Assembly: GCA_007117675.1 (NCBI GenBank)
Contig: SKGB01000054.1
Location: 1 to 18,671, forward strand
Reading direction: 5' to 3'
Origin: Candidatus Nomurabacteria bacterium
Lineage (GTDB): Bacteria; Patescibacteriota; Minisyncoccia; Phycocordibacterales; CSBR16-119
Length of the DNA stretch: 18,671 nucleotides
Part shown: in pieces, positions 1 through 7,018 of the stretch
Layout of the letters: every line of letters begins with the position of its first letter
Position numbering within the stretch: position 1 is the stretch's first letter
The notes under the pieces: model-generated
The model's database searches: none
Told to the model about the DNA's origin: nothing
Seen by the model: only the letters and a program-made list of their open reading frames with translations
Position numbers and translations under genes: made by a program

Positions 1-462
1 ATCACCTCAAAACAATCATTTCGGTTCCTTGGTCTTCGTACACTTGTACACGCCTCAAAAATAAAATACGGAAAGATAAAACCTTTGTACATATTTACAC
101 AGTACATAAAAGCATTTTTACACAGCACCAATGTGGGACTTGGTTTGAACCTTATCCTTTTTAGACACGACGACTACACCGACGAAATAATAGCAGCAAC
201 AGACACCCTCAAAATTGACGGAACTCTCAAGACGATAATCGCAGGAACTCGCCGACAAAGAGAAAGACTTGTCGAAAAACTCACCACACGAGAAAACAAA
301 AAACAACTGTGGTTTGGGTACTACACAAGTTTTTCTTCCACACAAACCTGCTACATTCACAAAAGGAACCAACAGTACATCAACCTCATAGACGGAACAG
401 ACGGAGGGTACGTACAAGCTGCAAAAATGTTAAAGGGTAAAAAGAAACAAGACCATGACTAA
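1..462 (+). CDS. DUF3095-type protein, C-terminal part (5' end outside window)
   Basis: The frame is open from base 1, so only the last 153 residues are visible and the true start lies to the left. The C-terminal part matches my memory of the DUF3095 family: a DGTLK-type segment, an aromatic/Gly stretch (LWFGYYTS) where the family has a YGxHxS-like motif, a TC pair, and the closing INLIDGTDGGYVQAAKMLK, equivalent to the family's HFVDGADGGYAxAAxxLK. DUF3095 proteins are described as related to nucleotidyl cyclases; their biochemical role is not established as far as I know. The stop overlaps the histidine kinase start by 8 bases (ATGACTAA), so the two are probably translationally coupled and functionally linked. 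A TTG at 85 could be miscalled as the start, but the frame stays open and similar upstream of it. Family assignment is by eye. Confidence 0.7.
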   Translation: MTSKQSFRFLGLRTLVHASKIKYGKIKPLYIFTQYIKAFLHSTNVGLGLNLILFRHDDYTDEIIAATDTLKIDGTLKTIIAGTRRQRERLVEKLTTRENKKQLWFGYYTSFSSTQTCYIHKRNQQYINLIDGTDGGYVQAAKMLKGKKKQDHD

Positions 463-1147
463 CAAAGAAGACAAAGACACAATATCTGTGATAGCGCATC
501 AGCTACGAAGCTCCCTGCTTGGCTCTAAGTGGGCACTTCAGATGTTGCTCGACGGCGACCTGGGACCCTTAAACCAAAAACAAAAAGAACTCATCTGCCA
601 AGCACAATCAAACAACAAAAAAATGGTGGGGCTACTCACAGAACTTGTTGAGCTAGAAAGAGACAGTGAAGAACATTACATAGCACATATCAAAAGTTTT
701 AACATTACCGAACTCGCAAAACACACCCTTTCCGAACACAGCATCCAAGCACAAAAAAGAAATATAACACTTTCCTATATTGGAACAAACGATCCTGTTT
801 TCATAACAGGGAATCCAGGTAATATACATTCCGCCATACAAGAACTTCTCACAAATGGGCTCAAGTATACAAACAAAGGCTCGGTCACACTTTCCCTCAA
901 AGAGGACTCTGAACACGTGACCATAACAGTACAAGACACTGGAATAGGTATTCCCGAACAAGAACAAGACCGCATCGGCGAAAAGTTTTTTAGGGGAATA
1001 AATGCTGAAATGCAAAATGAAATAGGGTCCGGGCTTGGATTATTTACAGTCAAGAAAATAATCGAAAAAAACAAAGGAACCTTCTCTTTCGAATCCATAG
1101 AAGGTGAAGGATCAATATTCACGATTACACTTCCCAAAAAAACATAA
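455..1147 (+). CDS. soluble histidine kinase (HisKA + HATPase_c), no sensor domain
   Basis: A compact 230-aa kinase core. The H-box is VIAHQLRSSL with phospho-acceptor His15. The N-box is ELLTNGLKYT with Asn134, G1 is DTGIGIP at 161-167, the F-box is FFR at 178-180 and G2 is GSGLGL at 191-196. No transmembrane segment, PAS or HAMP domain is present, so it should be cytoplasmic and must take its signal from a partner. The best candidate partner is the upstream DUF3095 protein, whose 3' end overlaps this start by 8 bases. A receiver protein follows 38 bases downstream and is the likely phosphate acceptor. There is no separate promoter or Shine-Dalgarno at the start, which fits coupling to the upstream gene. 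The kinase assignment is secure; the signal is unknown. Confidence 0.93.
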   Translation: MTNKEDKDTISVIAHQLRSSLLGSKWALQMLLDGDLGPLNQKQKELICQAQSNNKKMVGLLTELVELERDSEEHYIAHIKSFNITELAKHTLSEHSIQAQKRNITLSYIGTNDPVFITGNPGNIHSAIQELLTNGLKYTNKGSVTLSLKEDSEHVTITVQDTGIGIPEQEQDRIGEKFFRGINAEMQNEIGSGLGLFTVKKIIEKNKGTFSFESIEGEGSIFTITLPKKT

Positions 1148-1176
1148 TTTACTTATTACACTAAGCACGATACAAT
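1148..1176 (+). promoter_or_regulatory. promoter of the receiver gene (TTTACT-N17-TACAAT)
   Basis: The -35 TTTACT (1148-1153) and -10 TACAAT (1171-1176) are separated by 17 bases. The -10 ends 9 bases before the ATG at 1186, so transcription should start within a few bases of the start codon. No Shine-Dalgarno is present, consistent with a leaderless message made independently of the kinase gene. Confidence 0.65.
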
Positions 1177-1185
1177 AGAAACATC

Positions 1186-1557
1186 ATGAACGGCAAAACA
1201 ATACTTATAATAGAAGACGACACTTTTTTACAAGGACTCACAGCAAATAAACTTCAACAATCAGGTTTTGAAGTTAATACTGTTTCAAATGGCAGCGATG
1301 CAATCACAGAAATAAGCACTCAAAAATATGACGCAATAATACTTGATTTAATGCTACCTGATGTATCTGGTTTTGAAATTCTTAAACAAATTCGCGGAAG
1401 AGAAACAAATAACCAAGTACCAGTACTTATCTTTTCTAATCTTTCAGATGACAAAGACATAAAAATGGGGCTCGAGCTCGGTGCTACAGATTATCTTGTA
1501 AAAGCAAATTTCACCCTCGAAGAGCTTGTAGAAAAAGTTAAAAATATATTCATATAA
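1186..1557 (+). CDS. single-domain response regulator (receiver only)
   Basis: A stand-alone 123-aa CheY-like receiver. The acidic pair Asp11/Asp12 binds the metal, Asp54 in ILDLMLP is the phosphorylation site, Ser84 is the switch residue and Lys106 in YLVKA is the conserved lysine. No DNA-binding or enzymatic output domain follows, so it must act by protein contact or as a phosphate carrier. It lies just downstream of the histidine kinase, which is its probable donor, but has its own promoter. The stop codon lies at the foot of a terminator hairpin. Confidence 0.95.
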   Translation: MNGKTILIIEDDTFLQGLTANKLQQSGFEVNTVSNGSDAITEISTQKYDAIILDLMLPDVSGFEILKQIRGRETNNQVPVLIFSNLSDDKDIKMGLELGATDYLVKANFTLEELVEKVKNIFI

Positions 1558-1585
1558 AATGCCAAACTTGGCATTTTATTGTTTT
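1556..1585 (+). terminator. intrinsic terminator of the receiver gene
   Basis: A 9-bp stem AAAATGCCA (1556-1564) pairs with TGGCATTTT (1569-1577) around a 4-base loop, followed by ATTGTTTTTA. The stem begins inside the stop codon of the receiver gene (1555-1557). Confidence 0.75.
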
Positions 1586-1616
1586 TATTTTATTTTAAAA
1601 TTACTTACATGGACTT

Positions 1617-1625
1617 TGGTACAAT
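1617..1625 (+). promoter_or_regulatory. extended -10 promoter of recG
   Basis: TGG-TACAAT forms an extended -10 element (TGn plus hexamer 1620-1625). No good -35 is seen at 16-18 bases, which extended -10 promoters tolerate. The hexamer ends 6 bases before the ATG at 1632, implying a leaderless recG message. Confidence 0.6.
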
Positions 1626-1631
1626 ACACTC

Positions 1632-3812
1632 ATGAACTTAAGAGACACCCTGTCACAACATTTCCGTCTTAACGAGACACAAAAAAAAGGCCTTACAAAA
1701 CTCGGACTCAATACAATCCAAGATTTACTTTACTACTTCCCTGCCAGATATAGTGATAGCTCAGACCTTAAACTTATTCAAGATCTCCACAACGGAGACA
1801 TAGCAACAATCTATGTAAAAGTTTCAGGACTTAAAATAAAAAAAAGTTTTCGTACCAAAATCCCCATGGCAGAAGCAGTGGCAAAAGACGAAAGCGGAAG
1901 TATAAAAATTACCTGGTTTAACCAAGCATTCATAGCAAAAATTCTTAAAGAAGGGCAACATGTGAGCCTGACAGGAAAAATATCTGAAAACAAAAATGGT
2001 CAGCTCACCATGAATAACCCAGAGGTTGACAAAAATTCATACGCCTCGAGTGAAGTGCACCACACCCTCTTTTCCAAACATGAAATTATTGAGGAAGAAA
2101 TTCGCTTTCCCATCTATCGCGAAACAAGGGGGGTAACCTCAAAATGGATTTTTCACGCAATTCAAAAAATCTTAAGTACTGGAATACTTGAAGGTGTACA
2201 AGACCATATCCCTGAAGATATTATCAAAAAATACAAACTCCCCACTCTTCAAACTGCGCTCGTGTGGATTCACATCCCCAAGCGAATCAAAGATGCTGAA
2301 GCATCTCGCAAACGCTTTGCCTTTGAAGAGGTATTTTTTATCCAGCTTTCCAAAGCGCAAGAAAAAAAGAATAATGGTTCAAAAGACTCCTACCAAATTT
2401 CAATCACGCAAAAGCAGGTTAACGCCTTTGTCGAACGCCTTGGCTTTTCTCTCACCAAAGCGCAAGAGCGTGCGGTGTCTGCGATTTTAGCCGACATTGC
2501 AAAACCACATCCCATGTCACGACTTCTCGAGGGTGACGTAGGAAGTGGAAAAACAGCCATTGCAGCATCCATTGCAAATGCAGTGGTGACCAATCGCCCT
2601 TTTGACAAAGAGAAGGGTAAACCTCAAAATTTTGGAAATCTGCAAGTGGCAATGATGGCGCCAACAGAAATTCTCGCGACTCAGCATTTTGAAAGTTTTG
2701 TAAAACTTTTCAAGGGGACACCAATTCAAATAGGACTTTTGACTGGTACAGGTGCAAAAAAGTTTCCTGCAAAGGTGGGGTCAGATCCATGGACCAACAT
2801 CTCAAAAGCACAACTTCTTAAATGGGTGAAAAATGGAGAAGTCTCTATCCTCATTGGAACACATGCGCTAATTTACAAATCGGTTTCTTTCAAAGACTTA
2901 GCACTTGCAATTGTTGACGAGCAACATCGCTTTGGCACCAAACAACGCGGCAAGCTTTCCCAAAAAGAAAACTTTGCTCCACATTTCTTATCCATGACCG
3001 CAACTCCAATTCCCCGAACCTTAGCACTCACTATTTATGGAGATCTCGACCTCACACTCCTCGATGAACTTCCACCCGGACGAAAAAGAGTCATCACAGA
3101 ACTTGTGGCGCCAGACGCTCGAGACAAAACCTATGACTTTATCAAAAAAGAAATGCTAGAAGGCCGACAACTCTATGTGATTTGCCCGCGAATAAATGAA
3201 CCAGACCCAGATAAAGAAAACGTTCTTCAAATGAAATCAGTACAAGCAGAAAGTAAGCGTTTAAAAAAAGAGATATTTCCCGACAAAAAAATAGATGTGC
3301 TCCACAGCAAAATGACACCAAAGGAAAAGGAAAAAACCATGGAGCGTTTTGCAAAACACGAGATAGATATTCTTGTCGCCACAAGTGTGGTGGAGGTTGG
3401 AGTGAATGTCCCAAACGCAACCATGATCATCATCGAAGGTGCTGAGCGTTTTGGACTTGCACAGCTCCACCAGCTCCGAGGGCGCGTAGTGCGAAGCTCT
3501 CACCAAGCCCACTGTTTTGTATTCACCGACACAAACTCTGCAAAAAGTCTTGAGCGTCTCAAAGCACTCCAAACTGCAAAAAATGGGTTTGAGCTTTCAG
3601 AGCTCGATTTGCAACTTCGAGGTTCAGGAGACTTGGCAGGCGTCAAACAATGGGGGGTTACTGACCTTGGAATGGAAGCCATTAAAAATATTAAAATGGT
3701 TGAAGCCGCCCGAACTGAAGCACAAAACATTATCGAAAAAAATCTTTTGAAAAACTACACTGTACTCCAAAAAGAATTTGAAGCGAGAGATAGAAAGATA
3801 CATTTTGAGTAA
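1632..3812 (+). CDS. recG: ATP-dependent DNA helicase RecG
   Basis: RecG remodels stalled replication forks and branch-migrates Holliday junctions. At 726 aa this is slightly longer than typical RecG, about 690 aa. An OB-fold wedge region lies at about residues 55-140. Helicase motifs follow: Walker A GDVGSGKT (301-308), DEQH box (429-432), TATPIPRT (456-463) and motif VI QLHQLRGRVVRS (611-622). The RecG-specific C-terminal block QLRGSGDLAGVKQWG (661-675) is present. Motif VI deviates: the usual GRVGR reads GRVVR, so residue 620 is Val instead of Gly, while both arginines are kept. The gene is monocistronic, with its own extended -10 promoter and a terminator shared with the convergent rhodanese gene; the stop lies within that terminator stem. 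Confidence 0.97.
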   Translation: MNLRDTLSQHFRLNETQKKGLTKLGLNTIQDLLYYFPARYSDSSDLKLIQDLHNGDIATIYVKVSGLKIKKSFRTKIPMAEAVAKDESGSIKITWFNQAFIAKILKEGQHVSLTGKISENKNGQLTMNNPEVDKNSYASSEVHHTLFSKHEIIEEEIRFPIYRETRGVTSKWIFHAIQKILSTGILEGVQDHIPEDIIKKYKLPTLQTALVWIHIPKRIKDAEASRKRFAFEEVFFIQLSKAQEKKNNGSKDSYQISITQKQVNAFVERLGFSLTKAQERAVSAILADIAKPHPMSRLLEGDVGSGKTAIAASIANAVVTNRPFDKEKGKPQNFGNLQVAMMAPTEILATQHFESFVKLFKGTPIQIGLLTGTGAKKFPAKVGSDPWTNISKAQLLKWVKNGEVSILIGTHALIYKSVSFKDLALAIVDEQHRFGTKQRGKLSQKENFAPHFLSMTATPIPRTLALTIYGDLDLTLLDELPPGRKRVITELVAPDARDKTYDFIKKEMLEGRQLYVICPRINEPDPDKENVLQMKSVQAESKRLKKEIFPDKKIDVLHSKMTPKEKEKTMERFAKHEIDILVATSVVEVGVNVPNATMIIIEGAERFGLAQLHQLRGRVVRSSHQAHCFVFTDTNSAKSLERLKALQTAKNGFELSELDLQLRGSGDLAGVKQWGVTDLGMEAIKNIKMVEAARTEAQNIIEKNLLKNYTVLQKEFEARDRKIHFE

Positions 3813-3846
3813 ACAAAAATCCTCTTTTGAGGATTTTTGTTTACTC
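3807..3846. terminator. bidirectional terminator between recG and the rhodanese gene
   Basis: A perfect 18-bp inverted repeat (3807-3824 with 3829-3846) around a TTTT loop. The AT-rich stem supplies an A-tract and a T-tract in both directions. It contains the stop codons of both convergent genes: TAA at 3810-3812 for recG and TAA on the minus strand at 3843-3841 for the rhodanese. Confidence 0.9.
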
Positions 3847-4143
3847 AACCACCGGACCACCCTTTTCTTTCCAATCAAGATACCCACCAATACATACACA
3901 TTTTTCAAAACCTTGCTGTTCTAAAAAATACAGCGCTGTAGACGCTCTACCTCCAGACCTACAATAGGTATACACACAGATATCTTTATCAAAAATAGGC
4001 ACCTTTTCGCCGTTCATAATTTTAACTATATCAAAATGGACAGCTCCATCAACATGCCCCTCGTTCCATTCATCAATAGTACGGACATCAAGAATTATAG
4101 CTTCTTTATTTTTGACTTGTTCTAAAATTTCTTGCGGGTTCAT
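3841..4143 (-). CDS. single-domain rhodanese-like sulfurtransferase
   Basis: A 100-aa rhodanese domain that would carry sulfur as a persulfide on its active-site cysteine. The motif LDVRTIDEWNEGHVDGA (18-34) is the CH2A-type signature, the active loop is CRSGGRA with Cys61, and GGYLDWKEKGGPV (86-98) is the C-terminal signature. The start is the ATG at 4143. The frame continues upstream only because it runs through the tRNA gene, so a longer N-terminus is not real. The ATG is 10 nt after the tRNA discriminator base, so the message may be released by tRNA 3' processing. No Shine-Dalgarno is visible. Substrate unknown. Confidence 0.92.
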   Translation of the reverse strand: MNPQEILEQVKNKEAIILDVRTIDEWNEGHVDGAVHFDIVKIMNGEKVPIFDKDICVYTYCRSGGRASTALYFLEQQGFEKCVCIGGYLDWKEKGGPVVE

Positions 4144-4153
4144 AATATATATG

Positions 4154-4227
4154 TCCACCTGCTTGGACTCGAACCAAGGACCCCAGAGGTATAAGCTCTG
4201 TGCTCTAACCAGCTGAGCTACAGGTGG
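4154..4227 (-). tRNA. tRNA-Ile with anticodon UAU
   Basis: A full cloverleaf. The acceptor CCACCTG/CAGGTGG pairs perfectly. The D-arm is GCTC/GAGC with a 9-base loop, the anticodon stem is CAGAG/CTCTG with loop CTTATAC (anticodon TAT at 4193-4191), the variable loop is GGGTC, and the T-arm is CTTGG/CCAAG with loop TTCGAGT. The discriminator is A (4154). CCA is not encoded. Ile identity elements U12-A23, C4-G69 and A73 are present; C29-G41 is reversed to G29-C41. The UAU anticodon would read AUA directly. Most bacteria instead use a CAU anticodon modified to lysidine by TilS. Confidence 0.9.
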
Positions 4228-4230
4228 GTT

Positions 4231-4255
4231 TTTGATGAGGGTTTCCCTCATCAAA
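4231..4255 (-). other. hairpin between ftsH and the tRNA
   Basis: An 11-bp perfect inverted repeat (4231-4241 with 4245-4255) with a 3-base loop. On the minus strand no U-tract follows it, so it is not a standard terminator for ftsH. It could be a processing or stability element between ftsH and the tRNA, or a weak terminator. On the plus strand it is followed after six bases by a T-rich run, but no plus-strand gene ends here. Confidence 0.5.
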
Positions 4256-4273
4256 CTGATCTATTTTATTTTT

Positions 4274-6178
4274 TTATTTTTCTCCAACTTTTTCCGGAGC
4301 TTTCTTTGGTTCAATTCCAAATGTTTTCATGAGTTCATCAAATTCAGATTGCTCAAGAGTTTCTTTTTCAAGAAGTACTTGTGCAATAGCGTCCAAAACA
4401 TCTCTTTTTTCTCTCAATATCTTTCGAGCTGTTTCAAGCCCTCCCATCACAAGTTTCTTGACCTCGTTATCGATAACCCGACTCACTTCTTCGGAATATT
4501 CCCTATCTCCAAAACCTCGCCCATACATCACCTCTGAATCCTTACCCTCGAGAGCTATTGGACCAATTGTATCACTCATACCCCACTTCGTCACCATAGA
4601 CCGAGCAAGTCGAGTAGTTACCTGAATATCATTTGAAGGACCTGTTGTAATATCTCCCATTACAAGTTCTTCCGCGGCATATCCACCCATCGACATTGCA
4701 ATATCGTCGATAAAGTTTTTCTTGCCGTGGTAGTTTTTGTCTTCGAGTGGAAGTTTCCACGTAAAACCACCACCGCGACCTCGAGGAACAATAGTCACCT
4801 TGTGAATCGGATCTGCGTTTGGCAAGACTGCTCCCACAAGCGCGTGACCTGCTTCGTGATAAGCTGTGAGTTTTCTATCTTCTTCAGTAATAACTCGAGA
4901 GCGTCGCTCAGGACCAATCATTACCTTTTCAATAGCATCAATCAAGTCTAGTTGTGTTATTGTTTTTCTATCTTCACGAGCTGCTCGGATAGCGGCTTCG
5001 TTCATAAGAGCTTGTAAATCTGCACCAGAAAATCCGGGGGTTCTTGTCGCGATAACCGTTAAGTCAGTATCTTTTTCAAGTGGTTTTTTCTTTGCGTGAA
5101 TATTCAAAATCTCTTGTCGATCTTTTCGGTCAGGAAGCTCAACATGTACTCGACGATCAAAACGTCCCGGGCGAAGAAGGGCGCTATCTAAAACATCAGC
5201 TCGATTTGTAGCAGCAATAACAATAACTTTTTGCCCCTGCTCGAATCCATCCATCTCTGTCAAAATTTGATTCAGTGTTTGTTCGCGCTCATCGTTTCCA
5301 CCACCAACACCACTTCCTCTTTTCCGACCCACAGCGTCTATCTCATCAATAAAGACAATTGAAGGGGATGTTTTTTTAGCCATTCTGAACAAGTCTCGAA
5401 CTCGTGACGCACCAACACCAACAAACATTTCCACAAAGTCTGAACCAGAGAGATGAAAGAATGGAACCTTAGCCTCTCCAGCCACCGCTCGAGCAAGGAG
5501 TGTTTTTCCTGTTCCAGGAGGACCTTCAAGTAAAACTCCTTTTGGAATTTGCGCCCCGATTTCGATAAACTTTTTTGGATTTCGCAAGAAATCAACAACT
5601 TCTTCAAGTTCTTTTTTTGCTTCTGGAACACCCGCAACATCTTTGAAAGTTACACGACCTTTTCCATTTGGATCCATAATCTGTGCACGAGACTGACCAA
5701 ATGAAAACATTTGCATACCCTGCCCCTTTGCTGATCGCAAAATAAACCACAATAAAATTATAATAAATAAGATAGGTATCAGAGTAGGAACAAGTCTTCC
5801 AAACCAATACAGAAAACCGCTTTCACGAGTAATTTCAATATTTACCGCACGAAGAACCTCTTGATCTACACCAAAATTAACGAGAGTTTGACTTAACGAA
5901 GTACCAACTTCTTTCTTTGATTCATATACAATAGAATCATCATCAAAAAGAGTCAGGGTTACAGTTTCACCAGACACAACAATATTTGAAACATCACCTG
6001 TATTCACAAGCTCAACAACTTCAGTAAGTCCTATTTGGCGTTTTTCTTGAGTGTCATCCATTAAAAATGTCACCAACAAAATAACCATCATAAGCACAAT
6101 AAGACCACTCCACAGCTGTGACAAAAAGCTTGCGGGTTTTTTATTTTTCTTCTTCTTTTTTGGTGTTTTATCAAACAT
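4274..6178 (-). CDS. ftsH: ATP-dependent zinc metalloprotease FtsH
   Basis: A membrane-anchored AAA+ protease that degrades unassembled membrane proteins and some cytosolic substrates. The 634-aa chain has a basic N-terminus, a first membrane helix at about 24-40, a periplasmic domain at about 45-125, and a second helix at about 128-147. The AAA domain has Walker A GPPGTGKT (219-226), pore loop MFVGVG (251-256), Walker B IVFIDEID (274-281) and an SRH ending GRFDRRV (338-344). The peptidase domain has zinc motif HEAGH (441-445) with the probable third ligand Asp517. Length and order are typical. A possible -10 TATAAA lies at 6190-6195, 11 nt before the ATG, with no convincing -35. The tRNA and rhodanese follow on the same strand. 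Confidence 0.98.
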   Translation of the reverse strand: MFDKTPKKKKKNKKPASFLSQLWSGLIVLMMVILLVTFLMDDTQEKRQIGLTEVVELVNTGDVSNIVVSGETVTLTLFDDDSIVYESKKEVGTSLSQTLVNFGVDQEVLRAVNIEITRESGFLYWFGRLVPTLIPILFIIILLWFILRSAKGQGMQMFSFGQSRAQIMDPNGKGRVTFKDVAGVPEAKKELEEVVDFLRNPKKFIEIGAQIPKGVLLEGPPGTGKTLLARAVAGEAKVPFFHLSGSDFVEMFVGVGASRVRDLFRMAKKTSPSIVFIDEIDAVGRKRGSGVGGGNDEREQTLNQILTEMDGFEQGQKVIVIAATNRADVLDSALLRPGRFDRRVHVELPDRKDRQEILNIHAKKKPLEKDTDLTVIATRTPGFSGADLQALMNEAAIRAAREDRKTITQLDLIDAIEKVMIGPERRSRVITEEDRKLTAYHEAGHALVGAVLPNADPIHKVTIVPRGRGGGFTWKLPLEDKNYHGKKNFIDDIAMSMGGYAAEELVMGDITTGPSNDIQVTTRLARSMVTKWGMSDTIGPIALEGKDSEVMYGRGFGDREYSEEVSRVIDNEVKKLVMGGLETARKILREKRDVLDAIAQVLLEKETLEQSEFDELMKTFGIEPKKAPEKVGEK

Positions 6179-6223
6179 AATGTATCTACTTTATAGTATT
6201 TTGTATATTTTTTCCAGTCTTTT

Positions 6224-6250
6224 AAAAAAGCCTCGTCCGAAGGACGAGGC
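6224..6250 (-). terminator. intrinsic terminator upstream of ftsH
   Basis: GCCTCGTCC pairs with GGACGAGGC (9 bp, 6230-6238 with 6242-6250) around a 3-base loop, followed on the minus strand by six T (6229-6224). It ends transcription of the small ORF at 6284-6502 before ftsH. Confidence 0.85.
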
Positions 6251-6283
6251 ACCAACTTCACATTAACCAATCCCACTCTCAAT

Positions 6284-6502
6284 TTAAAGGTATCTACCAC
6301 CTCCTTCAGTAAATATTTTCTGAGCACTTTCATGGTCAGATTGATCCATTACTGAAGACTCATCTACCGAGGGCAAGATGGGCGGCGGCACATTAGTGCT
6401 GTACACACCATCGTGTAACGGCCCTTCTTTTTCACCCAATTCTTTAAATTGCTCTCGAGCACATGCTTCTTGAGCACGACTTTGACGACTTGGCTTTGGC
6501 AT
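6284..6502 (-). CDS. small hypothetical protein (72 aa)
   Basis: I do not recognise this protein. It would be 72 aa, hydrophilic, with a basic N-terminus (MPKPSRQSR), a proline-rich middle (PPPILP) and an acidic, Gln/Ser-rich C-terminal third; no membrane segment or known motif is seen. Support for a real gene comes from context: a promoter-like TTTACA-N16-TATAGT lies about 45 nt upstream and a strong terminator lies 34 nt downstream on the same strand, leaving a transcription unit with no other candidate product. No Shine-Dalgarno precedes the ATG. The transcript could instead be a non-coding RNA. Confidence 0.5.
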   Translation of the reverse strand: MPKPSRQSRAQEACAREQFKELGEKEGPLHDGVYSTNVPPPILPSVDESSVMDQSDHESAQKIFTEGGGRYL

Positions 6503-6546
6503 AAGGTTAAAGTTTTTAAGGAATGAAACAAATATTATCTATATGT

Positions 6547-6574
6547 ACTATACATTAAATAGTATTTTTGTAAA
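6547..6574 (-). promoter_or_regulatory. promoter for the small ORF (TTTACA-N16-TATAGT)
   Basis: On the minus strand the -35 TTTACA is at 6574-6569 and the -10 TATAGT at 6552-6547, with a 16-base spacer. It lies just past the tmRNA terminator. Transcription would begin near 6540, leaving a leader of nearly 40 nt before the ATG at 6502. Confidence 0.5.
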
Positions 6575-6597
6575 TACCTCCACCTTTCAAGGTCTCG

Positions 6598-6647
6598 CTC
6601 GATTACGCAAAAACCGCTACGAAAGTAGCGGTTTTTGCGTAATCGAG
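6598..6647. terminator. tmRNA terminator, 23-bp perfect hairpin
   Basis: A perfect 23-bp inverted repeat (6598-6620 with 6625-6647) around GAAA (TTTC on the minus strand). The core CCGCTAC/GTAGCGG is followed by TTTTTG in both directions, so it can stop transcription from either side. It begins directly next to the tmRNA discriminator base at 6648. Confidence 0.88.
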
Positions 6648-7018
6648 TGGAGGTGACGGTTTTGACACCGCGTCCAAAAGGCTTGTACTAATGCATCTAC
6701 ATGGTTAGAAGAGTTTTAAGATTTAAACTCTAAACCTCTGAAACTCAACAAAAAAGTCTAGAGTCGAGCTTTAGTTTTCGAAAAACTATTCAGCAGATAG
6801 TTTTCTTATTCCGATGTTTATGATACTCGCGAACCCTATCGGAAGTCCGGCTTTTGAGCAGCAATCATTTACGCGATTGCAAACAGATCACCAGCCTTCG
6901 CAAAGAAAGGTGATCGTACAGCTTTTTTGTCTGCACATAAATTTGTTTGGGTGTTTTATGTGCCCCACGCACACCATGCACATTATTACAGAGATCCTCT
7001 GTCGATACAGACACCCCC
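6648..7018 (-). ncRNA. ssrA: transfer-messenger RNA (tmRNA)
   Basis: The RNA rescues stalled ribosomes with SmpB, whose gene lies directly upstream. The ends form an alanine-type acceptor: 5' GGGGGTG (7018-7012) pairs with CACCTCC (6655-6649), including the G3-U70 wobble recognised by AlaRS, then discriminator A. CCA is not encoded. Pseudoknot PK1 is clear: ATGTGC (6983-6978) with GCACAT (6963-6958), interleaved with GGTGT (6975-6971) and ACACC (6954-6950). The tag frame begins at GCA 6934 and ends with TAA at 6871-6869. It encodes 21 residues starting ADKK and ending LFAIA. Helix GATCACC/GGTGATC (6915-6909 with 6892-6886) lies inside the tag region. The T-arm is slightly irregular (GCGG/CCGT around an 8-base loop). 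The total is 371 nt, a usual size. Confidence 0.93.

Noticed and set aside
4144..4254. N-terminal extension of the rhodanese (37 extra residues)
   Set aside because: The extra residues are a translation of the tRNA gene, a common annotation artefact; the ATG at 4143 lies just after the tRNA.
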